The notes under the pieces were generated by a model. It searched no databases. It saw nothing but the letters and a program-made list of their open reading frames with translations, and had not been told where the DNA came from. Positions 35,791 to 48,377 of a DNA stretch of 64,000 nt are shown here, piece after piece. This DNA comes from Rhynchonema sp. JSB1_4 (taxonomy: Eukaryota > Nematoda > Chromadorea > Monhysterida > Xyalidae), in assembly GCA_030248065.1 (NCBI GenBank), contig JASAMV010001885.1, positions 55,541 to 119,540 on the forward strand. Direction: 5' to 3'. Positions within the stretch are counted from its first letter, which is position 1; every line of letters begins with the position of its first letter. Made by a program: the position numbers and the translations under genes.

Positions 35791-35989
35791 AGCTTAGAAT
35801 GTTAGAGAGCAACAGCAATTTTAATTAACAAGTTGATATCTTGTGAGTATTTTATCATGAATGACATCACAGCGCATAAACTGCGAACCGCACCTGTGCT
35901 TAATAATTAATCTCAAATAAAAACACGAAAAAACTGAAAAATGTTACCCAGAATTCATTAAAAGTTAGTAAAATAAAACAAAGTTCGCT

Positions 35990-36064
35990 GCGCGCGTGAA
36001 TGTTTGAACCCGCGACCTTTCGTATTCAGTGATGCGCGTTACACCGCTCGGACATAAGTGCTTC
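35990..36064 (-). ncRNA. tRNA-like relic (B-box)
   Basis: Read on the minus strand there is TGTCCGAGCGGTGTAACGCG (A-box-like), then GGTCGCGGGTTCAAAC (B-box-like), at tRNA spacing. The T stem and acceptor stem do not pair convincingly. A tRNA-derived SINE head or a decayed tRNA is more likely than a working gene. Confidence 0.25.
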
Positions 36065-36096
36065 GCCGCTCTCCTTCACAAACCTTACTACATACA

Positions 36097-36276
36097 TATA
36101 CTCTGGCAATTCTTTTGGGAGAAACTTTTCAAGCGCGTTGCCTGATCCGTAAAGCGCATTATGCGTGCACTGGCTAGGGAAGTCACGTGACCGCTATAGC
36201 CAGTGCACGCATCATGCGCTTTACTGATCAGGCAACACGTTTGAAAAGTTTCTCCCAAAAGAATTGTCAGAGTATA
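36097..36276. mobile_element. Hairpin MITE, copy 2
   Basis: Same family as 35347-35525, ~180 bp, with TATACTCTGG...AGAGTATA ends. A further fragment (GCGCTTTATGAATCAGGCAA) lies at about 36393-36413. Confidence 0.85.
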
Positions 36277-36304
36277 ACTACACGTGCATTGCTGCATTGC
36301 CTAT

Positions 36305-36380
36305 TGTGCTGGCTGCCTGTGTGTGTGTGCTGGCTGCCTGCCTGTGTGTGTGTGTGCTGGCTGGCTGGCTGTGTGTTGTG
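36305..36380. repeat. TG-rich microsatellite
   Basis: Imperfect TGTGTGTG / GCTGGCTGCC repeats. Not coding. Confidence 0.8.
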
Positions 36381-36563
36381 GGTAATACATTGTGCGCTTT
36401 ATGAATCAGGCAACTACGTAGCGTGCACTAATGCATTGTTGTGTGTGTCTGAGCGTCCATTATGGCTCTTTTTGAGCTGAAAAACATTTAGCCAATTGGA
36501 ATTAATATATTTTTGACGTAACAACGATTAAAAACGCATATAACCGCTGATTTTGGCTTAAGT

Positions 36564-36840
36564 CATGGTCTGGAACCGTTCATACTAACAGTTACGAACT
36601 CGGCGATAGCACCACCGTGTTTCTCGAGTGCGAAAACCACATAAACAACTTTAATAGTTCTGGTAACTCAACTTTTCGGCGAAATTTTACTTCGGGAAGC
36701 ACACTTTACATACAAAAGATCGTGGTCATGGTCTGGAACCGGTCTCAGTCGTGGAGTCACGAAGTCGGCGATAGCACCATCGTGTTTCTCGAGTACGAAA
36801 ACCCTATTGGGGATATTAACATTTCTGATGTTAAGTAACG
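36564..36840. repeat. Diverged direct repeat, period ~163
   Basis: CATGGTCTGGAACCG at 36564 recurs at 36727. Matching segments GGCGATAGCACCA and GTGTTTCTCGAGT follow in both units. Function is unknown. Confidence 0.7.
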
Positions 36841-37135
36841 TCTGGGCCCTGACTACTCTTTTGTGGAAAAAAAAGGGAAAGAACGTTTTTACAAAAATGT
36901 CAACTGTATCTTGCCCGCAAACGCGCGTGCGGGCATGCAGCGGGATGAAATTTCATGTGGCCATTTTGGGGCACGGTATATACATTGTGTGCAAGTTTGA
37001 GCTCATTCGGTTGAGTATTGTTGAATTAGCGTACGATTAAAATTTTCAGAAAGCGCACTATAGGGAATGAACCATATGTCGCTTAGCATTACCATGCTAG
37101 CTCCGATTCGTGTTTCTTAGCTGGTTTGCACTAAC

Positions 37136-37368
37136 GCGTCAATGTTGTCCATCGGTTCCTGCTCCGAACCTCCAGCACCACCGAACCCAAGTGTCCAACC
37201 AAGACCACACCAATTACCGTAACCCACAAGGTCACAGGCAGTCCGTGGACCGTCCAAGCCCGCGCATTCAAGAGTGTGTTTCAGGTCGAAAACATCTCTT
37301 TTCCTCCGAACACCAGCTTCGGACTGACAAACGACCATGAATGCGAAAACCAGGTATGTAAGTGGCAT
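37136..37368 (-). CDS. Secreted phospholipase A2-like first exon (orphan)
   Basis: The ATG at 37368 starts a leader (MPLTYLVFAFMVVC), then VRRKR (a possible furin-type cut), then DVFDLKHTLECAG and GYGNWCGLG, which matches the calcium-binding loop of group I/II-like sPLA2. EPMDNIDA follows, just before where CCxxHDxCY normally comes. The exon ends in phase 2 at GTTAGT (37135). No exon with the catalytic His-Asp pair was found downstream on this strand within the window. About nine extra residues sit between CGLG and the following GGS, which is unusual for the loop. Fragment or incomplete gene. Confidence 0.55.
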
Positions 37369-38366
37369 TTCGGTGGCACAGAAAATATTGGTATCAGAAC
37401 TGCCGATTTTCAGATAGGTGTCAGTGGGTATGAATGTAAATTGTAGCAAAGGCCCAGCGGCGCTTTAATGGGTATTTTCAGCTGAATACAAACTGAATAA
37501 ATAAGGTTGGCTGTTCAAGCGTCACAATATTCCATCACACCAGTAAAGTGTATGATGACCAGACGTGTTTTTGGTGTTACTGCTGTACAAGAGCACCAAT
37601 GAATCATCTTTGCAGAGGCAAAACCGGTGGGCGCCGTTGAATCGAAAATTCTGAATATATAGAAATTCAAAACTGTCATGAATCAAACAACCGAACGAAA
37701 ATATATAGTTTGAACGTATAGGTATTGATATATTGTTTGAATTGAATGCCGGCGAAACGTCGTATGCTTCGCTTCAGTATTGTTATGTTGAATTGAATCT
37801 TTTGAGTTGAATCACCACAACACTTCATAAAGCTAGAACTGGGAGACAGACATCTGGTGCGTCTTTGTTATCGCTTTTAAAATTTTTTTCATAAATTAAT
37901 ATTGCGTATTGAAATGCTGTATTCAGCCATATTTTAGGCACCAAGCCACCAAATGATGAGAATACAACAATGTTTTGTTCGAATGACGTTGTAGTCAGGA
38001 AACAACCGTTTTTGCGCGTGTGGTCAACGCAGCAGCAGATACGGAAATAGTCATAGGCATGATAACAAATGCGAATAATGAACACACGGTTCAAATCTGG
38101 CATGCACTGGCCGTGGTGAATTATTTTATTATTGGTGCACATGTACAGTCATGCGTAACACATTCTGTCACCGGTTGGCAGAAGACCACACAATCTGACA
38201 GTGAGAAAACATGGAAACAAAAACATGTGCTAAGGTTGTGACAGTTGCAGCCTGGGTACATAAAAAAGATATCCTGGCGTTAGGTAAAATATGACACATG
38301 CCAACCAGAAAACAGACACAAACAGTAAACAAGTAATGTAACTAGCATATTGTGCAACAATCAATA
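37369..38366. other. Spacer before PSMD5
   Basis: About 1 kb of mostly AT-rich DNA. ORFs on both strands (37825-38142 minus, 38020-38241 plus) show no family signature. Confidence 0.35.
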
Positions 38367-41300
38367 TCAATCGGCGCCCTCAATGGCGACCTCATGTTGT
38401 GCCTCGACAAAGTGCACGCCTTGTGCCCGATACCGTCCCATTTGATGCCATAAGTGTGCGCTAAAGTGTTGTTCGGCGGTGGGCGAGTCGAGGAGGGTGC
38501 AGATAAGGTCGAACTTCAGTTGACGACACAAATGGTCGCGCTCGGTGTCTCGGTCGAGCACAAACACCATAAAACTGCAAAGAAATGCGGATGAGTGGTG
38601 ACTTAATGCGATCACCATTATGCACAACTTTCAAAAAACTGAGCTGAACTTTGGTTTACTTCCACGTCTCCCGCAACCCTGACTCGTGCCAGCAGCGAGA
38701 TTTGCACGTTTCGTTCCGTTTCTATTTTCACAGACACTCCTCCCCAATGGTGTAGCAGGGGGGGGGTGGGCGGTCCCCCCTGGGTACAGTAGGTAGGTAG
38801 GTTGACGCTCCATCCTGGTGCAGTGGGTAGGTCGCCGCCCGGCGGCTGGTACAGTAAGTTGCTATTTTTGGCTCAATATGGTATAAAATCCGTATTTTTA
38901 CTCCAAATAGGCGAAAAATCGCGCGCTACGCTCGAAATTAGCGTTTTAGAGTATATTTTCATCAAAATTTCGACCTAAAAAATTTTCTCCCCCCAGCTCG
39001 GCCGGTACAGTAGGTAGGTTGCCGCCCAACATATTTGGTGGTACAGTAGGTTGCCGCCCCGCCTGGGTAGCTACACCACCGCTCCTCCCCCAACCCGACA
39101 CGCACCCCTGCAATGGAGCCATCATCTGCTGGGCCCACGGCTGTGTGGCCAATTGTTTGAACACAGCGCCGGCAGCCAGTCGTATTTGCACAATTGGTTG
39201 TTTGTAGTAATTGAACAGCGTCGAACCGAACGCACCACGATCCGGGTCGAGCCAGACGAACCAACGTGATGTGCACTCCAGTAGCGCAGTGGTCTGGTCG
39301 TTGAGCTGCGCCACAATGGACAACCGTGAGTTCAAACCCGCGTGTATGCGTTCCTGATGAACTGAACAAAAAAAACTACAAGAAATCTAACCGGCAAATG
39401 GAATAAATCAGCGAGCGCTTGCAGGTGTCGTTCTCGCAACTCAATCGGCGACGATCGTAGGGCGCTCGCGAATTTGGCCATCACCGGGCGCATTTTGGAA
39501 TCTGCAGCAACAATGCTGGTGGTCCAAGAGCATAAAACACACGTTTTGTTGGTTCCAAACACGACGGAATTGTCATAACTGTGCTGCTTTTTTAAGACTC
39601 CAAATATTAATATTTCAAGTGGTCATTGCATTCTAATTTGCCTCAGCGGAAAAGCACGGCCCAAACACCGTCGTTTTGGTGTCAATGAATAAAGGACAGT
39701 TTCATCATCCATGAAGTCATAAACATACAAGGCTTATAAATTTAAGGTTCACCACGAAACACATGGCGATTACTATACCAGGCACACAGAACCACCACAG
39801 CAACGAACCATGTTTAGCCAATTCCAATTTGCCGTCCACCGATCGACCGATCACGCACAAAGTGTCGAATGACAGCAGACGCTGTGCGACGTCAAGGTCG
39901 TCGTATCTGAAACAAACAATATCACTAATTCAGCGCCATGGTTGATTTTGGTTGAGTTGAGTTCCGGCTCTGAGCGTATTCTTATCGGTTGGTTGACATA
40001 TTGTGCACAGAAATGTTTGAATTTTCTTCCATCCTCAGACCAGATGGAAAGCTTCTGGAGGCGAATTTTCAAATGAGCACACCTGAGACAGAGCGAGAAC
40101 ACACAGTGCACAAAACGAGGGTAGGTGGCGAAGCATTCAGCGGGATGCGCCGCTGCCAGATAGCCGAAGAATCGGACGATACCTGCCGATAACGATGGCA
40201 AATTGACAGATGTTTCAATTATTCGAAGAGTAACGAACAAACCGGGAAACAAGAACCCGCCGGAATCCACGTTTTCCATCGTTTTCTCCAACATATCGTA
40301 GATTTGCGGCAGAATTCCTGTGACGGTTACAACAATTGACTGACAAAATAAGTTCGTTGAGTACTGCGCCAAAAATGTTATACTTGCTCAACACTTTTCG
40401 CCTCAAATCCTGATATTTAGCTCTTGCTTGCTTCCGTCGAAGACGCAAAAAACCAGAAGGAAAAGCCCGAAAAATCAAGGAAAAAAGAAAAAGATATTTG
40501 ACAGAAATGGGTAACCTGCAGCTCGTGACCTACAAGTGAAACATCACCACTACATTTGTGTAATAAGGCTCAGCAGATCAACACTAAAAACGAAATACCA
40601 CAGAAGACAACGTATGCCGCCCAACGTAACGAATACAAAATGATGATATGAGACCGAGGCCCGAACCATTGGCGTGCAATCGATCAACAGCTTTGCGTGA
40701 TTTGGCGCACAGATTCGCTAACGATTCCAACGCATTCAATTGACAGAGAACATCGTCGTTGTGCGACAATTCGGTGACGAGATTTGTGACCAGACCCAAT
40801 CGTTCACATTCGTCCAGCGCCTGGTCGCTCGTTGCACAAAGCTCGACCATCAGCTGAACTTGGGGGTCAATTCGATACCAACTGGTTTGACTGACACATT
40901 CATTTCGAGTCGTGTATCAACTTTGAAGGCAAGCACTTCGGTTGGAAAGGGTGCTCTATCGCAAAATATACTTGTCACAAACATCCTCTTTGCCTTTCCG
41001 TTGTGGCATCGTGGTCGTAGTGCATACAATCAAGTTAGATACGGCCCTTCAAGTCGGTCATAACGATTACCTTCGAATTTCATGCGATTCTGGTTTGCTC
41101 TAAAACGTCCGCGGCACTACTTTTCCATGTTGAACTTTCACAAACGTTGGCCAGCAAATCAAACTCAACAACCACAAGAATGAGAAAAAAACTCACATCA
41201 TAAACGCAGAATCGCACATTGGTTTTGTCGGATTTCGATTGCGTCACCACTTCGTCGGCGACTGTTTTGATGGCGAACAGTGCTTTTGCCTGATTTGGCA

Positions 41301-42635
41301 CGGCGACCAGCGCGGTTAACAGACGAATACAAGCAGTCGACGATGTGTGCTCGCCTGGCAGCAGACGCACCACCGAAATGGTGACCGCCTGTGGGTGTGG
41401 AATTTGGTAATGGGGAATGTCCAGTCTCGCCTACGGAACTCGGATTGATTATATCGTTCTTCAAACATGACAGCTCCAGGGACGAAATAAACAGACAGCC
41501 AAGTTCGATTCGGTTCACATGTGTGCATACTAACGCACCACGATCCGGGTCCAACCGAAGGTTGGAGCTTGGCGGTGAAACATTAACTCATGAAGACATT
41601 CGCAATACCAAATTGTCATACCTTATTGCGTTCATCAAAGGAACTACCAGATTGGAACTTTAGACTAACCTGTGTAATAATCAAGCATTCAGTGCCCCCG
41701 CGTCACTAAGTGAGATACTAACAGCGCAAACCGCGGTATCCAAAACTTCCATCCCTTCTCTTTTCAGTCAGTTCAATCGTCTACTCTTTTCAGTGGGCAA
41801 AGCGCAATACTCGATACAGCAATTCGAAGTCACGCGTATTGAGCTGTCAGTATTGGCACTCTTGCCCCCCTATATCTATCTATCGAAATAAAAACTTTGA
41901 ACCTGAGATTCAGAGCAAAGAAGTGTGCTGGCTCGAACAGGATCGCGTTTGACGCACTGCGTTAACTGAAATTTATGTTATGCTAAAATAATGGTAATCC
42001 AAAAAATGGTCAAGAAATGAATGGACAATAGTTCACCTGGTCAATTACGGTTTGCCTGATCGACGATGGTGCCTTGGTCAATAGTGCCACCAAGTCGAGT
42101 TGTGCCTGTTTGAGCAGAGCATCTGTGGACACGGCCTGACAAAGGAAAAGGGGATTATCAACAATACCACACGATTGAGACACACAACAGTCATATCTCA
42201 CATTGACACACAGACGCAAAGTTTCACTCAATTCATGCGCGGCATCGTCGTGCGACCGGCCGTCTCTGCAAGCGAATGGCCTAATGTTGGGATGGAGTAA
42301 GTGAAATCACATACGCGCCCTTTCCGAACGGGTAACTTGTCACGTTGCATTTCCCCCAGAAAGTGTTCACATACTGCAGTGGAAGGAAACAGAACTCGCG
42401 CACTTTTCCAGAACAAAACTTTCACGGTGAGCCTAATTATCCACATGGATTTTAGCTTTAAACCAAACAAGAACACAAACAATTTGGTCAAATCGGCAGC
42501 AGCAACCATCGATATCAACTGTAGTGCCTTGTCCTGCTTATCGTGAATCGGTGCATCAGCCAGATGTCGTCGCAACGTGTACAATTCATCCATTGCTGTT
42601 TCAGGCACACCGCTGTTCATTGTTGGGCTCGGCAT
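38367..42635 (-). CDS. PSMD5: PSMD5 (26S proteasome assembly chaperone S5b)
   Basis: A HEAT/ARM-type chaperone of the 19S base that binds the RPT1 ATPase in animals. Eleven exons: 42635-42475, 42265-42202, 42135-42037, 41388-41197, 40853-40667, 40317-40243, 40182-40083, 39906-39809, 39501-39392, 39353-39106, 38574-38367. They total 1542 nt (513 aa; human about 504). Matches to PSMD5 from memory: RFCVYDLMVELC, NGILPQIYDML, FLFPGIVRFFGYLAA, ATYPRFVHCVF, ELRERHLQALADLFHLP, ATQPWAQQMM, and the closing EVAIEGAD. All phases chain. The ATG at 42635 is the first ATG before MDELYTLRRHL. Intron 10 carries a hAT-like MITE 16 bp after the splice donor. It lies 0.55 kb downstream of MMUT on the same strand. 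Confidence 0.92.
38745..39081. mobile_element. hAT-like MITE in PSMD5 intron 10
   Basis: 337 bp, with ends CAATGGTGTAGC and GCTACACCACCG, flanked by the exact 8-bp duplication CTCCTCCC (38737-38744, 39082-39089). Iterons of the GTACAGTAGGTTGCCGCC type occur near both ends. The core has GCGCGCTACGCTCG. The right duplication ends 16 bp from the splice donor of exon 10. Non-coding. Confidence 0.9.
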
Positions 42636-43187
42636 TGCACCGTTTGACACGGACACAAAGGCTTCAATCTGCGATCAAGTTGCCGACAGCTACCTCGTCG
42701 TCACAGCACAACAGTGTCGCCCACGCCTGTTATCATGACCATTGCACCCACATTTGACAAAGCAATCGCGTTGCTTCAAACGCAAAATATCGATGAATGG
42801 TAACAACATTTCTCTCGGTCAACAAATCAACAACTAGTGCTGCAAGACAATAGTTTTATTATTCACCGTTGGCCTAACTCCGATGTGATGCATACGACCG
42901 GTCTCAGTCGCAACAAGCAAACCAGATTAGATTTACCAATTGAAAGTTACAATAGAAAATAAAACGAATTTCCTGGCAAAATAGAGAATCTTTGGAAGCT
43001 AGCAAGACATCCAGATTACCAGCAACTTCCGAATTTCTTGAGCACGGTTGCAGCGTTTCACGGAGTGCACACAAAAAGCAAACAGAGCAGTACTTTACAA
43101 AATACGCAAGTTTCGTTCGTTATTGTAGGTAGATCTAGCATCACAGTGACAAGAAACAATACCCAAATAAAAGCCCGGTCAAAATAA
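42636..43187. other. MMUT-PSMD5 spacer
   Basis: 552 bp between the MMUT stop and the PSMD5 start codon. It contains TTTATT (AATAAA on the minus strand) near 42850, a plausible MMUT poly(A) signal. It must also hold the PSMD5 promoter. Confidence 0.45.
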
Positions 43188-46100
43188 TCATCCGGTTTCT
43201 TCTGCTTTGTAAATACAAGGGTGGGCGGCGGCTTCGATCAGTTTGAGCACTTGAAGCGCTGCCACTGGGATACGGCTGCCTGAAACACACAAGCTCACAT
43301 AAACGATAGCACAGTTAATTCGTATAATCACACAAAAACAGAAGAAAGTTCGGAAGCCGAACAAAAAACTACGTTGATTTCAGCTGACCTGGTCCAAACA
43401 CGGCAGCGGTGCCTGTTTTGTACAAATGCTCGTAATCCTCAGGGGGTATCACACCACCGGCGATAAGCACGATGTCACTGAAATCTTCGATTGTGCGTTT
43501 ATGTACAGGAGGACGAAAATAAATGCTGATAACTTCTGCCCAATTTTCAAATGCGAATGCGTGAATTGACTAAATGTACTTGTTTCGGAATAGTCTGTAC
43601 GTCAAATTCTTTGCTCTGACTTGTTGACACGGGGTTTACGAACCTAATGCAGCTGCTCAAATAACCATAATGTGTGTGGGCAAAACAAAGCCGGTGCTTC
43701 TCCAACGGGCACTCACCCGCGTCCCAATTTAGCGAGCTCCTCAGCCAACTGTGGCATGAGTGTCATGTGTCCAGCTGCTTGTGTGCTCACGCCGACTGCA
43801 TGTACGTCCGCATCCACAGCTTGACGCGCCACTTCGGCCGGTGTGGCGAACAACGGACCAATGTCAACGTCGTAACCTGGCAAAGCCAGTGTGACTTTAG
43901 GTTAGCTGTTGAACACTTTCGTGTGCTACCCACATGCTTACGATAAAGCTCAAATGGACGCTGGAACTATTAGCGAAGACAGAACAAGAATATTAAAAAG
44001 ATTTTCGCAAAGGTTCCGGTGGCGCACACTGCTCAAGCCAAACAAACCGAGATCGGCAAATCCGGTGGCGATCACTTTGGCGCCCCTGTCGTGCCCATCT
44101 TGACCCATTTTCGCGACAAGAATGCGTGGCTGGCGACCTTCGGCATCCGCAAATTTCTGAGATAAAGAAGAGCAATAACCATTTGTCACACGGAAATGCT
44201 CCAATAGGTGCCATCCTTGATGAAAATTTTCAGTCTTAGTGTTTCCAGATTGAGTCTAAGCCAGGCAACACCACCGGCTTTGATGGTGTACTCAACTAAC
44301 ACAACGTTAGAGCTAGAGGTGGGATTGTCAAAGACATTACTCCAGCAACTCCCATAATTTTGTTTGACCGTTGAATAACGAAACTGATTGCACTAAAAAA
44401 CGACAAGAATGCACTCAACCCACCCGAATACGTTCAATGACGTCTTCGATCTCTTTGTCAGCGCCGAACTCGTTTCTGTACGCGCCACTCACCAATTGAG
44501 TCGTCGCTGTGTACCGACCAAACACCTGCACATCGATAGTTTAGGCTTATGAAAATTAAAGAAGAAAAGTGAGAAACAGCACACACCGATTCCATGGCAT
44601 CGGATATTTCGCCCAACGAACACCTAGCGCGGGCACAGTCGACTGCAGCTGCGAGAATGTTGCCTTGGCCCGATCGACACACAGTTGTCAACGAGGACAG
44701 ACAGTCGGTGGCCTGACACGTCACACAAAGATTATCACAATGCACGCTTCCATGAATCGTCTGCAAAACTAAGCTGCCCAAAACAGAACGGTGCAACCCA
44801 GCAGTGGCGGATCCAGCTTTTGGTCAAGGGAGGGGAACAAATCCGAAAGGTCATCTTTATATAGTGCTTGTAGAATTTCGTGATTTTTACACCAAACATT
44901 ATGCAAAATGTGCCACGCGAAATTTTGGCTATGTACCAGACAATCAGAGTGAAAATCCTGCGATTTAGGGGCCCTTTTTCTTCTTCCTTTCAAAACGTCG
45001 CCCGTTTTCAGCGGCCAAATGGACCAAAGGGGCATGGCCTCTGCGGCCCGCTTGGATCCGCGCTTGCAACCCGCCGACTACAAACTGTCATTTTGGAGAA
45101 AATTTACTTATCAACTTTCTCGCATCCCCGACACAACGCGCAAAGGAAGAGAGCCTCCGTCAACAGAGCACCGGCATGAATCGATCCAAAACAACGACGG
45201 ACCTTTTTGGCATCGCGCGTCCGTTTCACATCATTCAACTTTGCGACCTGTGATTCACGCACCCGAGTGTTGTCAACGTGCAGCACATCAATCGGCTCCT
45301 CCTTGTCGAGTCGATATTTGTTGACGCCAACGATTATGTCTGAAACATTACAGGCGAGAATCGACGGATTGAGAAAATTCACAAGTCCAATGTGCACACA
45401 TAGAACGGATATGAAACATCAGAGCTAACTCCAGTCAGATCTTTGTCTTGTGGGCAAATTTTGTAAATCGCAGGCGAAAAATCGGGCGGAAACCAAAATA
45501 AAAAGGACCAGATCCGCACCGGCATTCGAGTCGATTCGAGCTTGTTTTTTCGCTGCTGCCTCTTCGATTCTCAGTTTGGTCATGCCGCTCTCAACAGCCT
45601 TTGCCATTCCACCTGCATGTGCACAACCAACAATTAAAACATGCAAAATCACAAAAAAGCAAAATCTTCCAACCAAGTTGGTCAATTTCGTTGATAATCT
45701 GCATCGCTCGATCGTACAGATCGTCTGTTAGTGACTCGATCGCGTACGAGCCAGCCCACGGGTCGATAATCTGAAAAAAACGATTTTTTTCACGTGACGG
45801 CTTTTGGCGCCCAAGCAAATACACAGCTATTAAGTTGCCAAACAAAGCAGCGCAACAGCTTTCACCTTGGTTACGCCGGCTTCTGTCTGCAGCAGTATCT
45901 GCGTGTTCCTGGCAATTCTAGCAGCGAACGGTGTGGGCAAGCCGAGTGCTTCATCGAACGAGTTCGTGTGCAATGACTGCGTCCCGCCGAACACCGCTGC
46001 CATCGCTTCGATCGTCGTTCGCATTATGTTGTTGTACGGATCCTGCATGCAAGAATCAGCATTCGAATACCATCACCTTTTGCGAACGAGTACGACCATG

Positions 46101-48377
46101 GCGTTTTGAACAGGACGTTGTGCATAAAACGCATGAATGGCACTATTCAACAAGAAACAATGGCCTGGTTTTTTGGCATAAACGCCTTTCGAAAAACCAA
46201 GCAACATTAAAAATTGTACCTGTTCAGTCAAAGACCAGCCACTTGTCTGACAATGCGTGCGCAACATGCACGATTTGTCTTTCTTGGGTGAAAAACGTTT
46301 CTTCACCAGATCCGCCCAGAGACGACGTGCCGCACGAAGTTTGGCAATTTCCTATTGATCAGTGAAACAAATAGAACATAGGGACAACTCACAATAATAA
46401 AAAAAGTACCATGTAAAAATTCATGCCGATCCCGAAAAAGAAAGACAGCCTCGGCGCGAAATCGTCAATTTCCAGTCCGGCCTTCAAGCCAGTCTCACCT
46501 GGAAAGAAAAGATAAATAAATCCGTTTGTATACATGAAACACAAAACGCAAAGACAGAGCAATGTGTGAATCAGAAATTCACTCACAATACTCCAATCCA
46601 TCGGCTATGGTGAACGCCAACTCGAGAGCATTATCGGCACCGGCCTCTTGCATGTGATAGCCGCTGATCGAAATTGAATTGAACTTGGGCATGTGCTGTA
46701 ATGCAGAAACACAAAACTACAAACCAACAGCGCCATCAAACTTTGTCCGGTCTACCTCACCTTGACACAGGCTGACTGTTCTATGATGTTGAATAATTGA
46801 ACAATTGTGCAAACAGCCAACCTGAGCACAGTAAGCGAAAATATCGGCGATAATCCTGAGTGAGGGCTTGGGCGGGTAAATGTATGTGTTGCGCACCATA
46901 AACTCTTTCAGGATATCGTTTTGAATTGTGCCGCTTAGCAGGCTCTGATCCACACCCTGAAAGTCACGTGTTCCTTTTTCAATTTTCCTGTGCCCTTGAT
47001 TTTACATTCGGATATTTTGCAGCGAAAAAAACAGCACCTGCTCTTCGGCGGCCACAATGAACATGGCCATAACAGGAATCACAGCACCGTTCATTGTCAT
47101 GCTCACCGACATTTTGTCGAGCGGAATGCCTGAATTTCATTCATCACATGGTTTGTTATCTCAAACTTTTTAGGTTCAATTTGCACCCAGGTGGCAGAAT
47201 TGCAGGTGCCAATTAGCCAATAGACAGATGTTACGCAACGTCAGGCACTTTAGGTGCAAAATACGAAAATTCTACGTGCAATTAGCGCCTAACCTTCTAT
47301 TTCTCAGGTATAAATAAAAATCTTCTGATGCCAATTGCACCTAAATGGTGCTGTGGTGTCTAATAAAGTCTACGATTTATCATCACACCAGCCAGATCCG
47401 CAGCACTGGTAAAGCGACACAAATACAGCCGTTGCCAACAGCACAGCCAAACACCGACCATCAAACAATGCCTTCATGTCCTCGACCGTATCGACAGCAC
47501 ATCCAGCCATCCCAACGTCACCGAACACTCGCGGATTGTCAGAATCGTACCTACAAAATATAGAATAAAACTGTTTTCACAACCAGAGCGGTATATCAAC
47601 TTTAACCACGACTGCGATTGTATTTACGGCAAGACAAGGACCATATTTGTTTGGTCAGTTAGTGAGTTGCGTTAAGATTGTCCGCCCAACGCATGATGAT
47701 ATTCTGGTACAAATTCAACCGTATTCGTGGTCCAATTGACACGACCAAGAAATATTGCAATCCATATCCAACCCCCTGTGCGTGGCCAGATCGAAGGCGA
47801 CACTGAGTCCCTGTTGTCCGGCAGCCAGATTGGCTCGATAGAACGCGTTGGATTCCTCGACCGTGCTGAATCCACTGTATTGCCTGATTGTCCAAGGCCG
47901 CACCGTGTACATGGTCGGATACGGACCGCGCGTGAACGGGAACTGCAACACAAAGCACGCACTGGTTTGGGATTGGCCACACATGTGTTGTCCAAATTTT
48001 GACCACAAATCACACTCAAATTTCCAAACCTTGCCAGGTAGTTCATCTGATTCTTTCAAGTCATGCTTGGTGTACAATGCTTTGATGGGTATGCCCTCCG
48101 GCGTGTGCCAGGTAAGTGATTCGGCTGACCTATCTGAAATAAGTAAAAGTGCTGCTACCATTTGTTATGCTGAAAGAGATAACAGACCACAAACGTTGAA
48201 GGAAACTTTAAATTGAAAGTTGCATGTGAAGACTACATTTCATCAACCTTTGAGCTGTTTTTTCGCCAACTGCACCCACTCTGAGCTGTATGGTCGTTCA
48301 TTGTCCGCAGCTGTGCTCAGTTGTCGTTGTTGTTCGCCCGACAACTGTCGGCCGCATAGCCGACAGAACAGACTCGA
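43188..48377 (-). CDS. MMUT: Methylmalonyl-CoA mutase, mitochondrial
   Basis: The B12-dependent enzyme converting (R)-methylmalonyl-CoA to succinyl-CoA in the mitochondrial matrix (propionate catabolism). Nineteen exons start at 48377, 48133, 47942, 47550, 47129, 46956, 46695, 46498, 46351, 46042, 45770, 45612, 45339, 44712, 44525, 44156, 43876, 43477, 43279, with the last ending at 43188. They total 2235 nt (744 codons; human 750). Markers: [135 protein letters not shown], and [14 protein letters not shown] holding the cobalt-ligand His. A 5' exon with the ATG and most of the import signal is not certain; the region near 48520 has no ATG in frame. Confidence 0.96.
44802..45066. mobile_element. 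Short hAT-like element in MMUT intron 13
   Basis: Starts CAGTGGCGGATCCAG and ends CTTGGATCCGCGCTTG (imperfect inverse). Flanks CAACCCAG (44794-44801) and CAACCCGC (45067-45074) look like a decayed 8-bp duplication. Non-coding, 265 bp. Confidence 0.6.
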
